A stretch of DNA of 64,000 nucleotides from Geobacillus thermodenitrificans subsp. thermodenitrificans DSM 465 (GTDB lineage Bacteria; Bacillota; Bacilli; Bacillales; Anoxybacillaceae): positions 124,001-188,000 of the forward strand of contig NZ_AYKT01000002.1 in assembly GCF_000496575.1 (NCBI RefSeq), written 5' to 3'. Each line of letters starts with the position of its first letter. Position 1 is the stretch's first letter. Positions 47,700 to 56,803 of the stretch are shown here, piece after piece. The position numbers were made by a program, and so were the translations under genes. Under the pieces are notes generated by a model that saw only the letters and a list, made by a program, of their open reading frames with translations, was not told the DNA's origin and searched no databases.

Positions 47700-48224
47700 A
47701 TGGAAAAAGCGACATTCGCTGGAGGTTGCTTTTGGTGCATGGTGACGCCGTTTGAAGAGCTGGACGGCATTTACGGCATCGTCTCTGGCTATACGGGTGG
47801 GCATGTTGAAAATCCGACGTATGAGCAAGTGAAAACAGGGACGACCGGCTATTATGAAGCGGTGCAAATCACGTTTGACCCGGACGTGTTCCCATATGAG
47901 CGGCTTTTAGAGCTGTATTGGTGCCAAATTGACCCGACCGATGACGGCGGTCAGTTTCATGACCGTGGATCGCAATACCGGACGGCGATTTTTTACCATA
48001 ACGAAACACAGCGCCGGCTCGCTGAGCAGTCAAAGCGGGCGTTAGAAGAAAGCGGACGTTTCTCAAAGCCGATTGTGACAAAAATTTTGCCAGCTACAAC
48101 GTTTTACCCGGCGGAAGAGCACCATCAAAACTACCATAAGAAAAATCCGGAGCATTACAAGCAAGATCGTGCCGCTTCCGGGCGCGACGAGTTTATCGCC
48201 AAACATTGGGGGGCGAAGCGGTGA
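47700..48224 (+). CDS. msrA: peptide-methionine (S)-S-oxide reductase MsrA
   Basis: Reduces oxidised methionine in proteins. 174 residues; catalytic Cys10 in GGCFWC with Cys13 beside it, EPYEQVKTGTTGYYEA-type substrate loop (here PTYEQVKTGTTGYYEA), and DPTDDGGQFHDRGSQYR. There is no fused MsrB domain and no obvious distal recycling cysteine pair. Start ATG 47700; an extended -10 (TGGTATAAT, 47641-47649) precedes it. The next gene's GTG overlaps its stop. Confidence 0.95.
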   Translation: MEKATFAGGCFWCMVTPFEELDGIYGIVSGYTGGHVENPTYEQVKTGTTGYYEAVQITFDPDVFPYERLLELYWCQIDPTDDGGQFHDRGSQYRTAIFYHNETQRRLAEQSKRALEESGRFSKPIVTKILPATTFYPAEEHHQNYHKKNPEHYKQDRAASGRDEFIAKHWGAKR

Positions 48225-48976
48225 AGCGGATCGAATCGCCGAAAAATGCACGTGTAAAGCATTGGAAAAAGTTATTGACGAAAAAAGGACGCGAGGAAAC
48301 CGGGTGCTTTTTGCTAGAAGGATTCCATCTCGTTGAAGAGGCAGTCAAAAGCCAAGCGCCGCTTGTCGAGTTGATTGTGGATGAACGGACGACGATCCCG
48401 CCCGGCTGGGACGTCAGCGATGTTCCGGTAGTGATCGTGACCGAGACGGTGATGAAGGCGATCAGCAGCACGGAAACGCCGCAAGGGATCGCTGCCATCT
48501 GTCGTCAGCGGCCGCATGAGCTTACAGGTGTGAAAACGGCGTTGCTCATTGATGCCGTGCAAGACCCAGGCAATCTTGGCACAATGATTCGCACTGCCGA
48601 CGCAGCCGGCATTGATGCTGTCATTTTAGGAGAAGGATGTGCTGACTTGTACAATCCGAAAGTGATCCGCGCAACCCAAGGGTCGTTGTTTCATCTTCCG
48701 GTTGTCAAAGGCGATGTGGCAGAATGGATCACGCGCTTGAAAGAGCAAGGTGTTCCAGTGTACGGCACCGCCTTGGAGAATGCGGTCGACTACCGTGCCA
48801 TCCCGCAATCATCCTCATTTGCGCTTTTAGTTGGCAATGAAGGAAGCGGCGTCCGGCGCGAGCTGCTCAAGATGACAACGGAAAATGTCTACATTCCGAT
48901 TTACGGCCAAGCCGAGTCACTCAACGTTGCCGTTGCAGCTGGAATTTTACTTTACTCCTTGCAGACGGCGCAGTAA
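48221..48976 (+). CDS. ysgA: TrmH/SpoU family RNA 2'-O-methyltransferase (YsgA-like)
   Basis: A 251-residue SPOUT-class enzyme. The N-terminal substrate-binding domain starts KRIESPKNARVKHWKKLL. The knotted catalytic domain has motif 1 LLIDAVQDPGNLGTMIRTADA (Asn and Arg), motif 2 FALLVGNEGSGVRRELL, and motif 3 VYIPIYGQAESLNVAVAAGI. Start GTG 48221 overlaps the msrA stop (GTGA), and the pair is probably co-transcribed. It likely methylates rRNA; the exact nucleotide cannot be told. Confidence 0.92.
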   Translation: MKRIESPKNARVKHWKKLLTKKGREETGCFLLEGFHLVEEAVKSQAPLVELIVDERTTIPPGWDVSDVPVVIVTETVMKAISSTETPQGIAAICRQRPHELTGVKTALLIDAVQDPGNLGTMIRTADAAGIDAVILGEGCADLYNPKVIRATQGSLFHLPVVKGDVAEWITRLKEQGVPVYGTALENAVDYRAIPQSSSFALLVGNEGSGVRRELLKMTTENVYIPIYGQAESLNVAVAAGILLYSLQTAQ

Positions 48977-48993
48977 AAAATTTCTGACTTACC

Positions 48994-49022
48994 TTGCCTT
49001 TGTCTCTTGGTTTGCGTATAAT
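48994..49022 (+). promoter_or_regulatory. promoter of pheST
   Basis: TTGCCT (48994-48999), a 17-base spacer and TATAAT (49017-49022). Confidence 0.75.
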
Positions 49023-49028
49023 GAATAG

Positions 49029-49307
49029 CGACATTTCCCATATCGATAACAACGATGACGGAGAAGAGTAGCTTGCTGCTCGCCATCCAGGGAGAAAACG
49101 CCATAGACTGGGAGCGTTTTTATGGCCGACGCAAGTGAAGTTCACCTCCCGAGTTGACACCGGGACCATCCTCTCAGGCAGGATGTAAAGGTGATCCGGC
49201 TTCGGGCCGTTATAGCAATGAAGGGAACAGTGCGTCTTCGTTTGCGCTGTTAACAAGGGTGGTACCGCGAGCAACAACTCGTCCCTTATGAGGGACGGGT
49301 TTTTTTA
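49029..49307 (+). promoter_or_regulatory. T-box leader of pheST
   Basis: The T-box AAGGGTGGTACCGCGAG is at 49255-49271. A terminator follows (ACTCGTCCCT 49277-49286 pairing with AGGGACGGGT 49291-49300, then TTTTTT). The specifier codon is TTC at 49141-49143, within AGTGAAGTTCACC, matching tRNA-Phe. All expected parts are in order, so the leader should respond to uncharged tRNA-Phe. Confidence 0.95.
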
Positions 49308-49329
49308 TTTTGTTAGAGGAGGGATTGGC

Positions 49330-50364
49330 GTGAAAGAACGGTTGCATGAGCTTGAACGAGAAGCGCTTGAAAAAATTGAACAAGCTGGCGATTTAAAAGC
49401 GCTCAACGATGTGCGTGTCGCCTATTTAGGCAAAAAAGGGCCGATTACCGAAGTGCTGCGCGGCATGGGAGCATTGCCGTCAGAAGAGCGTCCGAAAATT
49501 GGTGCGCTTGCCAATGAGGTAAGAGAGGCGATCCAAAAGGCGCTCGAAGCAAAACAAACGAAACTGGAAGAAGAAGAAGTCGAGCGGAAGTTGGCGGCTG
49601 AAGCGATCGATGTGACGCTTCCGGGCCGTCCGGTGAAACTGGGGAATCCTCATCCGCTGACGCGCGTCATCGAGGAAATTGAAGATTTGTTTATCGGCAT
49701 GGGCTATACGGTCGCCGAAGGTCCGGAAGTCGAGACCGATTATTACAATTTTGAGGCGCTCAATTTGCCGAAAGGACACCCGGCCCGCGATATGCAAGAT
49801 TCGTTTTATATTACGGAAGAAATTCTGCTTCGCACCCACACGTCGCCGATGCAGGCACGGACGATGGAAAAACATCGCGGGCGCGGTCCGGTAAAAATCA
49901 TTTGCCCGGGGAAAGTGTATCGCCGCGATACCGATGATGCGACCCATTCACATCAGTTTACGCAAATTGAAGGATTGGTTGTTGACCGCAACATCCGGAT
50001 GAGCGATTTAAAAGGGACGCTGCGCGAATTTGCCCGCAAGCTGTTCGGTGAAGGGCGCGACATCCGTTTTCGTCCGAGCTTTTTCCCGTTTACCGAGCCT
50101 TCAGTCGAGGTCGATGTGTCCTGCTTCCGCTGCGAAGGGCACGGCTGCAGCGTTTGCAAAGGTACGGGCTGGATTGAAATTTTAGGCGCTGGCATGGTGC
50201 ACCCGAACGTGCTTGAGATGGCCGGCTTTGATTCGAAAACGTATACCGGATTTGCGTTCGGCATGGGGCCGGAGCGGATCGCGATGTTGAAATACGGCAT
50301 TGATGACATCCGCCATTTCTATCAGAACGATCTTCGTTTCTTGCAACAATTTTTGCGTGTCTAA
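49330..50364 (+). CDS. pheS: phenylalanine-tRNA ligase alpha subunit
   Basis: Catalytic subunit of the (alpha-beta)2 ligase. 344 residues: N-terminal coiled coil (about 1-85, [17 protein letters not shown]), then the class II core with motif 2 [22 protein letters not shown] and motif 3 [18 protein letters not shown]. The Bacillus-type cysteine cluster [17 protein letters not shown] is present. Start GTG 49330 follows AGAGGAGGGA; an upstream in-frame ATG lies inside the T-box terminator. pheT follows. Confidence 0.97.
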   Translation: MKERLHELEREALEKIEQAGDLKALNDVRVAYLGKKGPITEVLRGMGALPSEERPKIGALANEVREAIQKALEAKQTKLEEEEVERKLAAEAIDVTLPGRPVKLGNPHPLTRVIEEIEDLFIGMGYTVAEGPEVETDYYNFEALNLPKGHPARDMQDSFYITEEILLRTHTSPMQARTMEKHRGRGPVKIICPGKVYRRDTDDATHSHQFTQIEGLVVDRNIRMSDLKGTLREFARKLFGEGRDIRFRPSFFPFTEPSVEVDVSCFRCEGHGCSVCKGTGWIEILGAGMVHPNVLEMAGFDSKTYTGFAFGMGPERIAMLKYGIDDIRHFYQNDLRFLQQFLRV

Positions 50365-50385
50365 AAGAAAAAGGAGGAGTTGGGA

Positions 50386-52800
50386 ATGCTCGTTTCTTAT
50401 CGTTGGCTAGGCGAATACGTCGATTTGACGGGCGTGACGGCGGAACAACTCGCTGATCGCATTACAAAAAGCGGCATTGAAGTCGAGCGGGTTGAAGCGC
50501 TTGAGCGGGGAATGAAAGGAGTCGTCATCGGCCATGTGCTCGAATGCGAGCCACACCCAAACGCCGATAAACTGCGGAAATGTCTTGTTGATCTTGGCGA
50601 AGGAGAGCCGGTGCAAATCATTTGCGGTGCCCCGAACGTCGCCAAGGGGCAAAAAGTTGCTGTAGCGAAAGTTGGAGCGAGACTGCCGGGCAATTTTAAA
50701 ATCAAACGGGCGAAGCTGCGCGGCGAAGAGTCGAACGGCATGATTTGCTCGCTCCAAGAACTCGGTGTTGAAACAAAAGTCGTGCCGAAAGAATACGCCG
50801 AAGGCATTTTCGTCTTCCCAAGCGACGCGCCGGTCGGCGCTGATGCGCTTGAATGGCTCGGCTTGCACGATGAAGTGCTCGAACTCGCCTTGACGCCGAA
50901 TCGCGCCGATTGCTTAAGCATGCTTGGCGTTGCCTACGAAGTCGCTGCGATTCTCGGCCGCGATGTGAAGTTGCCGGAAACGGCGGTGAACGAAAATGAA
51001 GAAAGCGTCCATGACTACATTTCTGTCCGTGTCGAGGCGCCGGAAGACAATCCGCTGTACGCCGGACGGATCGTGAAAAACGTCCAAATCGGCCCGTCGC
51101 CGCTTTGGATGCAAGCGCGCTTGATGGCGGCCGGCATTCGTCCACACAACAATGTTGTCGATATCACCAACTACATTTTGCTTGAGTACGGCCAGCCGCT
51201 TCACGCGTTTGACTACGACCGTCTCGGTTCGAAGGAGATCGTCGTTCGTCGTGCCAAGGCGGGAGAAATGATCGTGACGCTTGACGATGTCGAGCGGAAG
51301 CTGACTGAAGATCATCTCGTCATCACAAACGGCCGTGAGCCGGTCGCCTTAGCCGGTGTGATGGGCGGAGCGAACTCGGAAGTGCAGGATGACACGAAAA
51401 CAGTGTTCATCGAAGCCGCGTATTTTACGAGCCCGGTCATCCGCCAGGCGGTGAAAGACCACGGGTTGCGCAGCGAAGCGAGCACCCGGTTTGAAAAAGG
51501 GATTGATCCGGCGCGGACGAAAGAAGCGCTCGAGCGCGCTGCTGCTTTGATGGCAGAATACGCCGGCGGCGAGGTCGTCAGCGGTATCGTGGAAGCTAAT
51601 ACATGGAAAGAAGAGCCGGTTGTCGTAACGGTGGCGCTGGAACGCATCAACGGCGTCCTCGGCACAGCGATGACGAAAGAGGAAGTAGCTGGCATTCTTT
51701 CAAACTTGCAATTCTCGTTTACGGAAGATAATGGAACGTTTACAATCCATGTTCCATCGCGCCGCCGCGATATTACGATCGAAGAAGATATTATCGAGGA
51801 AGTCGCCCGTTTGTATGGCTACGACCATTTGCCAGCGACTTTGCCGGTGGCCGAAGCAAAACCGGGCGAGTTGACACCGTACCAAGCGAAACGCCGCCGT
51901 GTCCGCCGCTATTTCGAAGGCGCGGGCTTGTTCCAGGCGATCACGTATTCGCTTACCAGTCCGGACAAAGCGACGCGGTTTGCTTTGGAGACAACCGAAC
52001 CAGTCCGCTTGGCGTTGCCGATGAGTGAGGAGCGGAGCGTTCTCCGGCAAAGCTTGGTGCCGCATTTGCTCGAAGCGGCGAGCTACAACCGTGCCCGCCA
52101 AGTTGAGAACGTCGCGCTATATGAAATCGGCTCTGTCTATTTGTCCAAGGGGGAAAATGTCCAACCGGCGGAAAAAGAACGGCTCGCCGGCGTCATCACC
52201 GGTTTATGGCATGCCCACCTTTGGCAAGGAGAGAAAAAAGCAGCTGATTTCTATGTTGCAAAAGGCGTGCTTGACGGCTTGTTCGCCCTGCTTGGGCTGT
52301 CTGATCGCATCAGCTACCGTCCGGCGAAGCGTGCTGATTTGCATCTGGGGCGGACAGCGGAGATTGTGCTTGACGGCAAAGAGATCGGCTTTGTCGGCCA
52401 GCTCCATCCGGCTGTACAAAAAGAGTACGATTTGAAAGAAACGTATGTCTTTGAACTCGCCTTCGCTGAGCTACTGAATACAGAAGGCGAAACGATCCGT
52501 TACGAGTCGATTCCGCGCTTCCCGTCAGTCGTGCGCGACATCGCTTTAGTCGTCGACGACAATGTCGAAGCAGGTGCTCTCAAGCAGGCGATCGCCGAAG
52601 CGGGGAACCCGCTATTAAAAGACGTGGCCCTCTTTGACGTCTATAAAGGCGACCGTCTGCCGGCCGGGAAAAAATCGCTCGCCTTCTCGCTCCGCTACTA
52701 CGATCCGGAACGGACGCTCACTGATGAGGAAGTTACTGCCGTCCATGAACGGGTTTTGGCAGCGGTCGAGGAGCAGTTTGGCGCGGTGTTGCGCGGGTAA
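50386..52800 (+). CDS. pheT: phenylalanine-tRNA ligase beta subunit
   Basis: 804 residues, in order: OB-fold tRNA-binding EMAP-like domain (about 40-150, [16 protein letters not shown]), B3/B4 editing domain (about 200-400, with [21 protein letters not shown]), B5 DNA-binding-like domain, and a C-terminal ferredoxin-fold anticodon-binding domain ([15 protein letters not shown]). ATG 50386 is well spaced from AAGGAGGAG (50371-50379); TTG 50380 is too close. Ends before a terminator. Confidence 0.97.
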   Translation: MLVSYRWLGEYVDLTGVTAEQLADRITKSGIEVERVEALERGMKGVVIGHVLECEPHPNADKLRKCLVDLGEGEPVQIICGAPNVAKGQKVAVAKVGARLPGNFKIKRAKLRGEESNGMICSLQELGVETKVVPKEYAEGIFVFPSDAPVGADALEWLGLHDEVLELALTPNRADCLSMLGVAYEVAAILGRDVKLPETAVNENEESVHDYISVRVEAPEDNPLYAGRIVKNVQIGPSPLWMQARLMAAGIRPHNNVVDITNYILLEYGQPLHAFDYDRLGSKEIVVRRAKAGEMIVTLDDVERKLTEDHLVITNGREPVALAGVMGGANSEVQDDTKTVFIEAAYFTSPVIRQAVKDHGLRSEASTRFEKGIDPARTKEALERAAALMAEYAGGEVVSGIVEANTWKEEPVVVTVALERINGVLGTAMTKEEVAGILSNLQFSFTEDNGTFTIHVPSRRRDITIEEDIIEEVARLYGYDHLPATLPVAEAKPGELTPYQAKRRRVRRYFEGAGLFQAITYSLTSPDKATRFALETTEPVRLALPMSEERSVLRQSLVPHLLEAASYNRARQVENVALYEIGSVYLSKGENVQPAEKERLAGVITGLWHAHLWQGEKKAADFYVAKGVLDGLFALLGLSDRISYRPAKRADLHLGRTAEIVLDGKEIGFVGQLHPAVQKEYDLKETYVFELAFAELLNTEGETIRYESIPRFPSVVRDIALVVDDNVEAGALKQAIAEAGNPLLKDVALFDVYKGDRLPAGKKSLAFSLRYYDPERTLTDEEVTAVHERVLAAVEEQFGAVLRG

Positions 52801-52818
52801 TGCCGCGGCTGTGTTAAG

Positions 52819-52847
52819 CAGGGAGCGTAGGCAGCTCCCTGTTTTTC
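52819..52847 (+). terminator. pheST terminator
   Basis: CAGGGAGC (52819-52826) pairs with GCTCCCTG (52834-52841) and is followed by TTTTTC. Confidence 0.9.
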
Positions 52848-52881
52848 TATTCGCGCCCATCGCGAAAAAAGGGGGAGAACG

Positions 52882-53661
52882 ATGCGAAGCGTTCGAGCGG
52901 TGATCATTGCGATGGTTTTACTTGTCGGGTTGCACGGGTGTGACGCAGGTCGATCAGAAGGTGGAAAACAACCGGTTGAGCTCACCGTCTCAGCGGCTGC
53001 CAGTTTGCAAGACGCGCTAAAGGAAGTGAAAACCGCCTTCGAGCATGAACATCCGAATATCCGCATTCACTATAATTTTGGGTCATCCGGCGCCTTGCAA
53101 AAACAAATCGCCCAAGGAGCGCCGGTCGACTTGTTTTTCTCTGCCGCCGTCCTGCCGTTTGAAGAACTGAAAAAGGAAGGGCTGATCGATTCCACGCATG
53201 AAAAAACGGTGGTTGCCAACGAACTCGTGCTCATTGTGCCAAAACAGGAAGAAGGAGCGATTCAGTCGCTCGATGACATCACTCGCGCGAAACGGGTGGC
53301 CATTGGCATCCCTGAGTCGGTGCCGGCCGGCATATACGCGAAACAAACACTTGAGCGCGCCGGGCTTTGGGAAAACGTCGAGCCGCGCCTTGTTCTTGCC
53401 AAAGACGTTCGCCAAGTATTGACGTATGTCGAAACGGGCAACGTCGACGCCGGCTTTGTATATCGGACGGACGCGCTTGTCTCGGGCAACGTGCACATCG
53501 CCACTGCGGTGCCTGATGAGATGCACGAACCGATCGTCTATCCGCTCGGTGTGGTCAAGACGAGCAAACATCTGCAAGAAGCGCGCCAGTTTTATGCCTA
53601 TTTGACGAGTGAACAAGCGTTGAAGCAATTTGAACAGTACGGGTTCCGCCGTGCCCACTAG
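52882..53661 (+). CDS. modA: molybdate-binding lipoprotein ModA (orphan)
   Basis: A 259-residue periplasmic-binding-type protein. The lipoprotein signal ends at Cys20 (lipobox LHGC), so it is anchored outside the membrane. The mature part begins with LTVSAAASLQDALKEVKTAFE and contains FGSSGALQKQIAQGAPVDLFFSA, the two ModA ligand loops. Start ATG 52882 after GGGGGAG. No modB permease or modC ATPase gene is beside it, so it must work with a transporter encoded elsewhere, or bind another oxyanion. Confidence 0.9.
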   Translation: MRSVRAVIIAMVLLVGLHGCDAGRSEGGKQPVELTVSAAASLQDALKEVKTAFEHEHPNIRIHYNFGSSGALQKQIAQGAPVDLFFSAAVLPFEELKKEGLIDSTHEKTVVANELVLIVPKQEEGAIQSLDDITRAKRVAIGIPESVPAGIYAKQTLERAGLWENVEPRLVLAKDVRQVLTYVETGNVDAGFVYRTDALVSGNVHIATAVPDEMHEPIVYPLGVVKTSKHLQEARQFYAYLTSEQALKQFEQYGFRRAH

Positions 53662-53729
53662 CGTCCAAACGCACTTGTCTTCACACGAACAGGCCATCAT
53701 TGTAAAATAAAAGACATATCAACATACTA

Positions 53730-53808
53730 GGCGATGGGGTTCGCCATAACCACCGGCTTCCGGCTGATGACTCCTGCTGCGTTTGCGAGTGGCAGGAGTT
53801 TGCTTGTT
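53730..53808 (+). promoter_or_regulatory. fluoride riboswitch (crcB motif) with terminator platform
   Basis: The aptamer (53730 to about 53777) has the GGCGATGGGGTTCGCC hairpin followed by ATAACCACCGG and CTGATGACTCCTG, the crcB-motif consensus. ACTCCTGC (53770-53777) also pairs with GCAGGAGT (53792-53799) to form a terminator ending TTGCTTGTTTT, so fluoride binding would prevent it. It sits just before two crcB genes, the expected target. Confidence 0.95.
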
Positions 53809-53828
53809 TTGCAGAGGAGGGATGTCTT

Positions 53829-54230
53829 ATGGTGTATGTCGCTGTCGGCATCGCTGGCATGATCGGCGCACTTGTCCGCTATGCGCTCGGATTGGCTGTT
53901 CCCGCTGCCGCCGTCGGCGGTTTTCCGCTCGGGACACTGTTAATGAACTGGACAGGCGCGTTTTTGCTTAGCTGGCTGACGGTTGTTTTCACCTGTCGCC
54001 CCACATGGCCGACGTGGTGGAAAACGGCGATGACGACCGGTTTTGTCGGCTCGTATACAACGTTTTCTACGCTTAGCGTTGAGTGTGTCGAATTGATGGA
54101 GCAAGGGGCATGGGGAGCGGCGGCTGTTTATATTGCGGCTAGTTTGTTTGGCGGTTTGTTCGCCTCATGGGCTGGGTACGCTGCAGCCCAACGGAGTGAT
54201 GGGGGACGAAAGGAAGGAGTGGAATCATGA
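53829..54230 (+). CDS. crcB: fluoride channel Fluc/CrcB, first subunit
   Basis: A 133-residue membrane protein with four hydrophobic helices. Family residues: GALVRYALG near the N-terminus, the pore region GTLLMNWTGAFLLSW (Asn), and GFVGSYTTFSTLSVE (the TTFST fluoride-coordinating track). It exports fluoride as a dual-topology dimer, here probably a heterodimer with the next gene, whose ATG overlaps its stop. Start ATG 53829 after GAGGAGGGA. Controlled by the fluoride riboswitch. Confidence 0.94.
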   Translation: MVYVAVGIAGMIGALVRYALGLAVPAAAVGGFPLGTLLMNWTGAFLLSWLTVVFTCRPTWPTWWKTAMTTGFVGSYTTFSTLSVECVELMEQGAWGAAAVYIAASLFGGLFASWAGYAAAQRSDGGRKEGVES

Positions 54231-54580
54231 TAGCGCCATGGTTGGTGATGCTTGGCGGCTTTTTCGGTGCTGTGGCTCGCTATGCCGTCAGTCGGTGGTT
54301 CGCTCGCTGCATGCCACATGTTCCGTTCGGGACGCTCTTTGTCAATTTGCTTGGCTCGTTTTTGCTGGGGTGGCTTGCAGGAAGCGGTGCCGCCAATGCA
54401 GAAAAACTGCTCATCGGCACGGGGTTTATGGGAGCGTTCACGACTTTTTCCACCTTAAAGTGGGAGAGTGTGCAAATGATGCAGAAAAAACAATGGGGAA
54501 AATCGCTGGCTTATTTGGCTGTCACCTACTCATTTGGAATATGGTTGGCATGGCTAGGCTATCAATTTGGACGTTCATAA
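54227..54580 (+). CDS. crcB: fluoride channel Fluc/CrcB, second subunit
   Basis: 117 residues, four membrane helices, GAVARYAVSRW, GTLFVNLLGSFLLGW and GFMGAFTTFSTLKWES. It keeps all pore motifs. The ATGA overlap with the preceding gene gives equal, coupled synthesis, fitting heterodimeric Fluc channels of fixed opposite topology known in Bacilli. Confidence 0.94.
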   Translation: MIAPWLVMLGGFFGAVARYAVSRWFARCMPHVPFGTLFVNLLGSFLLGWLAGSGAANAEKLLIGTGFMGAFTTFSTLKWESVQMMQKKQWGKSLAYLAVTYSFGIWLAWLGYQFGRS

Positions 54581-54617
54581 TGACATGACATCCGATCGCA
54601 GACTGGAAAAATCGACA

Positions 54618-54662
54618 AAAACTCTCTCCCCGTCAACGACACATTGGCGGGGAAGAGAGAGC
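54618..54662. terminator. terminator between crcB and convergent phoA
   Basis: CTCTCTCCCCG (54622-54632) pairs with CGGGGAAGAGAG (54650-54661). On the minus strand it is followed by TTTTTGTCGATTTTT, so it chiefly terminates phoA. Confidence 0.75.
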
Positions 54663-54695
54663 GGATGAAGGGGAACGATGGAAATAACGCATCGG

Positions 54696-55970
54696 TTATC
54701 TTTCTCTTTTTCCAAACAATAACGTCTCAAGAATGTCATGAATGTGCGTATTTTCATACACGCCAGCAAACCGTTTCGCTCCCGGACCCATGGCGGTCAG
54801 TGGCACACCGGCAGCAGTGTGGCCTGTTGTCGTCCAGTTTAAGGTGAATGTTTGTTTAGAATGGGCGACGGCAAACGGGCCGTTTTCGTCAGAGAGCGTG
54901 TTACTGTCTTCTGATTCATCTGCGTCGCCCGGCGTTTCAATCGTCAGGCCGCCGGATTCGTGGTCGGCGAGCACAAGAACGAGTGTGTCTGGATGGTGCT
55001 TGGCGTACCGTTTCGCCACGGCGACTGCTTGATCAAACTGTTGCCCCGCTTTGATCATGAGCGAACCGTTATTGTCATGGCTCATTTCATCAATCGCTTC
55101 CTCTTCGACGACAAGGAAAAAGCCTTTTTTGTTTTTCGACAACACATCAATCGCTTTTTTTGTCATATCAGGCAGCGATACGACGGGGTTGTACTTACCT
55201 TCTCCTTCGGAACGTTTTTGGAACATTTCTTCATTGGCGAATAATCCAAGCAGTTTGCGCCCCTTTGCCCGTTTCAGCTCATCGGCGGTGCGGACATAGG
55301 TGTAACCGAGCTTCTTGGCGCGTTCAACTAAGTTTCCTTGCGTGCCTTTGCTTCCTTCTTCTGCATCTTCAGCCGTATCTGGGTAATAGCCAGGATGTCC
55401 AGCTGGATACCAGTAGTCTTCCCCGCCGCCCAAAATGACGTCAACTTTGGTTTTTTCGATGTATTGCTTGGCGATGTCGCTTTGTGCGGAGCGATTGGCG
55501 GTGTGAGCAGCGAATGCCGCTGGGGTAGCATCGGTTACTTGGGCAGTCGTGACAAGCCCGGTCGCTTTCCCGGCTTTTTTCGCTTGTTCCAAAATCGTTT
55601 TCACCGGTTTTCCTTGTAAGTCAACGGAGATGGCGCCGTTATACGTTTTTACACCTGTCGCTATCGCGCTGGCAGCCGCAGCGGAGTCGGTGATGAATGA
55701 TTTGGGGTCGGCGGAGTTTGTATGAATGAGCCCGCTGTATGGCATGCTGTCCATTTCTAGTTCCCCGTCTATCCCTTTCGTCGCTAGGCGAATGGCATTG
55801 CGCTGGGCTGTTCCCATACCGTCGCCGACGAGCATGATGACATTTTTCACGACAGGTGGCTTTGCGGGCTTGGACGGTGCAGCCGATACTGCTTGTCCGC
55901 CATGGTTGAGCGTGAGTCCGACACTTAGCGTAGCGATAAGTAGAGCAGCGCAGCGTTTCGATTTGAACAT
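54696..55970 (-). CDS. phoA: secreted alkaline phosphatase
   Basis: A 424-residue exported phosphomonoesterase that releases phosphate from organic esters outside the cell. A signal peptide covers about residues 1-30 (MFKSKRC then ALLIATLSVGLTL, cleavage near AVSA-AP). Metal-binding Asp50 is in MLVGDGMG and the catalytic Ser96 is in ITDSAAAAS. GGGEDYW and later metal ligands in DEMSHDNN, LADHESGG and TTTGHTAAGVP are all present. ATG 55970 follows GGAGAGGAG on its strand. PhoP-box-like repeats lie upstream, so it is probably a Pho regulon member. Confidence 0.95.
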   Translation of the reverse strand: MFKSKRCAALLIATLSVGLTLNHGGQAVSAAPSKPAKPPVVKNVIMLVGDGMGTAQRNAIRLATKGIDGELEMDSMPYSGLIHTNSADPKSFITDSAAAASAIATGVKTYNGAISVDLQGKPVKTILEQAKKAGKATGLVTTAQVTDATPAAFAAHTANRSAQSDIAKQYIEKTKVDVILGGGEDYWYPAGHPGYYPDTAEDAEEGSKGTQGNLVERAKKLGYTYVRTADELKRAKGRKLLGLFANEEMFQKRSEGEGKYNPVVSLPDMTKKAIDVLSKNKKGFFLVVEEEAIDEMSHDNNGSLMIKAGQQFDQAVAVAKRYAKHHPDTLVLVLADHESGGLTIETPGDADESEDSNTLSDENGPFAVAHSKQTFTLNWTTTGHTAAGVPLTAMGPGAKRFAGVYENTHIHDILETLLFGKRER

Positions 55971-56010
55971 CGTTCTCCTCTCCTTTTTTCAAATTCATTT
56001 TGTCATGTTT

Positions 56011-56052
56011 ATCGTACAAGCTCGATATGAAGAGAATGTGAATTCTATGTAA
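56011..56052 (-). promoter_or_regulatory. PhoP boxes and -10 of phoA
   Basis: On the minus strand, TTACAT, TTCACA and TTCATA repeat at about 11-base steps (56052 down to 56025), followed by a -10-like TACGAT (56016-56011). No -35 is visible. This fits the direct TT(A/C/T)A(A/T/C)A repeats by which phosphorylated PhoP activates Pho promoters. Confidence 0.65.
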
Positions 56053-56258
56053 TCGTTTTGCAAATAAACCAGTATTTTCTTTGTCCTATCTGCTCATTGA
56101 GCAGTGTGTTTTCGGGAAGAGGACGAAAACGGATGAAGATGACTGCGGCTCCATTTGCTACCGTTCTTATTTCAAGGCATGAAAACAGTCTATCAACCAG
56201 TAAGGTTTTGCCTGTCTTCCTCATTGACTTTTTCTTTTTCGCTTGATAAATTGATTAA

Positions 56259-56277
56259 TAGTTCAATAGTTGAACTA
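56259..56277. promoter_or_regulatory. MarR-type operator 1
   Basis: TAGTTCAA and TTGAACTA are perfect inverted arms separated by TAG. They lie 74 bases before the marR gene. Confidence 0.7.
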
Positions 56278-56317
56278 AATGGACAATGAATGCCGTGTGA
56301 GGAGTATAGCGGACTAA

Positions 56318-56336
56318 TAGTTCAATTCGTGAACCA
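56318..56336. promoter_or_regulatory. MarR-type operator 2
   Basis: TAGTTCAATTCGTGAACCA repeats the same half-sites (AGTTCA and TGAAC) with the same spacing as operator 1, imperfectly. It ends 14 bases before the marR start. Confidence 0.6.
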
Positions 56337-56350
56337 ATGGAGGCGAAATC

Positions 56351-56803
56351 GTGAAGAAGCGGAACGTGGATGATTGGATCGACCGCTATTTGTCTGTGTC
56401 ATTTCTCGTGATAAAACGTGGAGCGGCGCTCGTGAAAGTCGGGCTTGACGAGGAAATGACGCATGACCAATATTATTTGCTTCGCTACATTCGCCGGCGG
56501 GGGACGTGCACGTCGACGGAGCTCTCGACGGTGTTTGGTGTCAATAAAAGCGCGGTGACAGCGATGACGAACCGTCTCGTCGACAAAGGCTGGCTGCGCC
56601 GCGACCGTGATCAGAACGACCGGCGCGTTGTGGCCTTATCGTTGACGCCACAAGGAGAGGAATGGGTGGCCGAGACGGATCGCAACGTCTACCGGCTTGT
56701 GGAAGAGGTGATCGCTCGTTTTCCAGAAGAAGAAATTGAAGCGTTCATCCGTACGTATGAGAAATTGGCCCGCGTATTGCAGGAGGTGGAAGAGGCGAAA
56801 TGA
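56351..56803 (+). CDS. MarR family transcriptional regulator
   Basis: A 150-residue winged-helix repressor. DNA-binding region: TSTELSTVFGVNKSAVTAMTNRLVDKGWLRRDRDQNDRRVV, seen in two blocks (recognition helix and wing). Terminal helices form the dimer interface. Start GTG 56351 after GGAGGCG. Its stop overlaps the start of the MMPL gene (ATGA), and two palindromes lie upstream, so it most likely represses itself and the efflux gene. The inducing ligand is unknown. Confidence 0.92.
   Translation: MKKRNVDDWIDRYLSVSFLVIKRGAALVKVGLDEEMTHDQYYLLRYIRRRGTCTSTELSTVFGVNKSAVTAMTNRLVDKGWLRRDRDQNDRRVVALSLTPQGEEWVAETDRNVYRLVEEVIARFPEEEIEAFIRTYEKLARVLQEVEEAK

Noticed and set aside
56058-56246. 62-codon frame between phoA and marR
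   Set aside because: No ribosome binding site; the region is better explained by regulatory sites of the two divergent genes.
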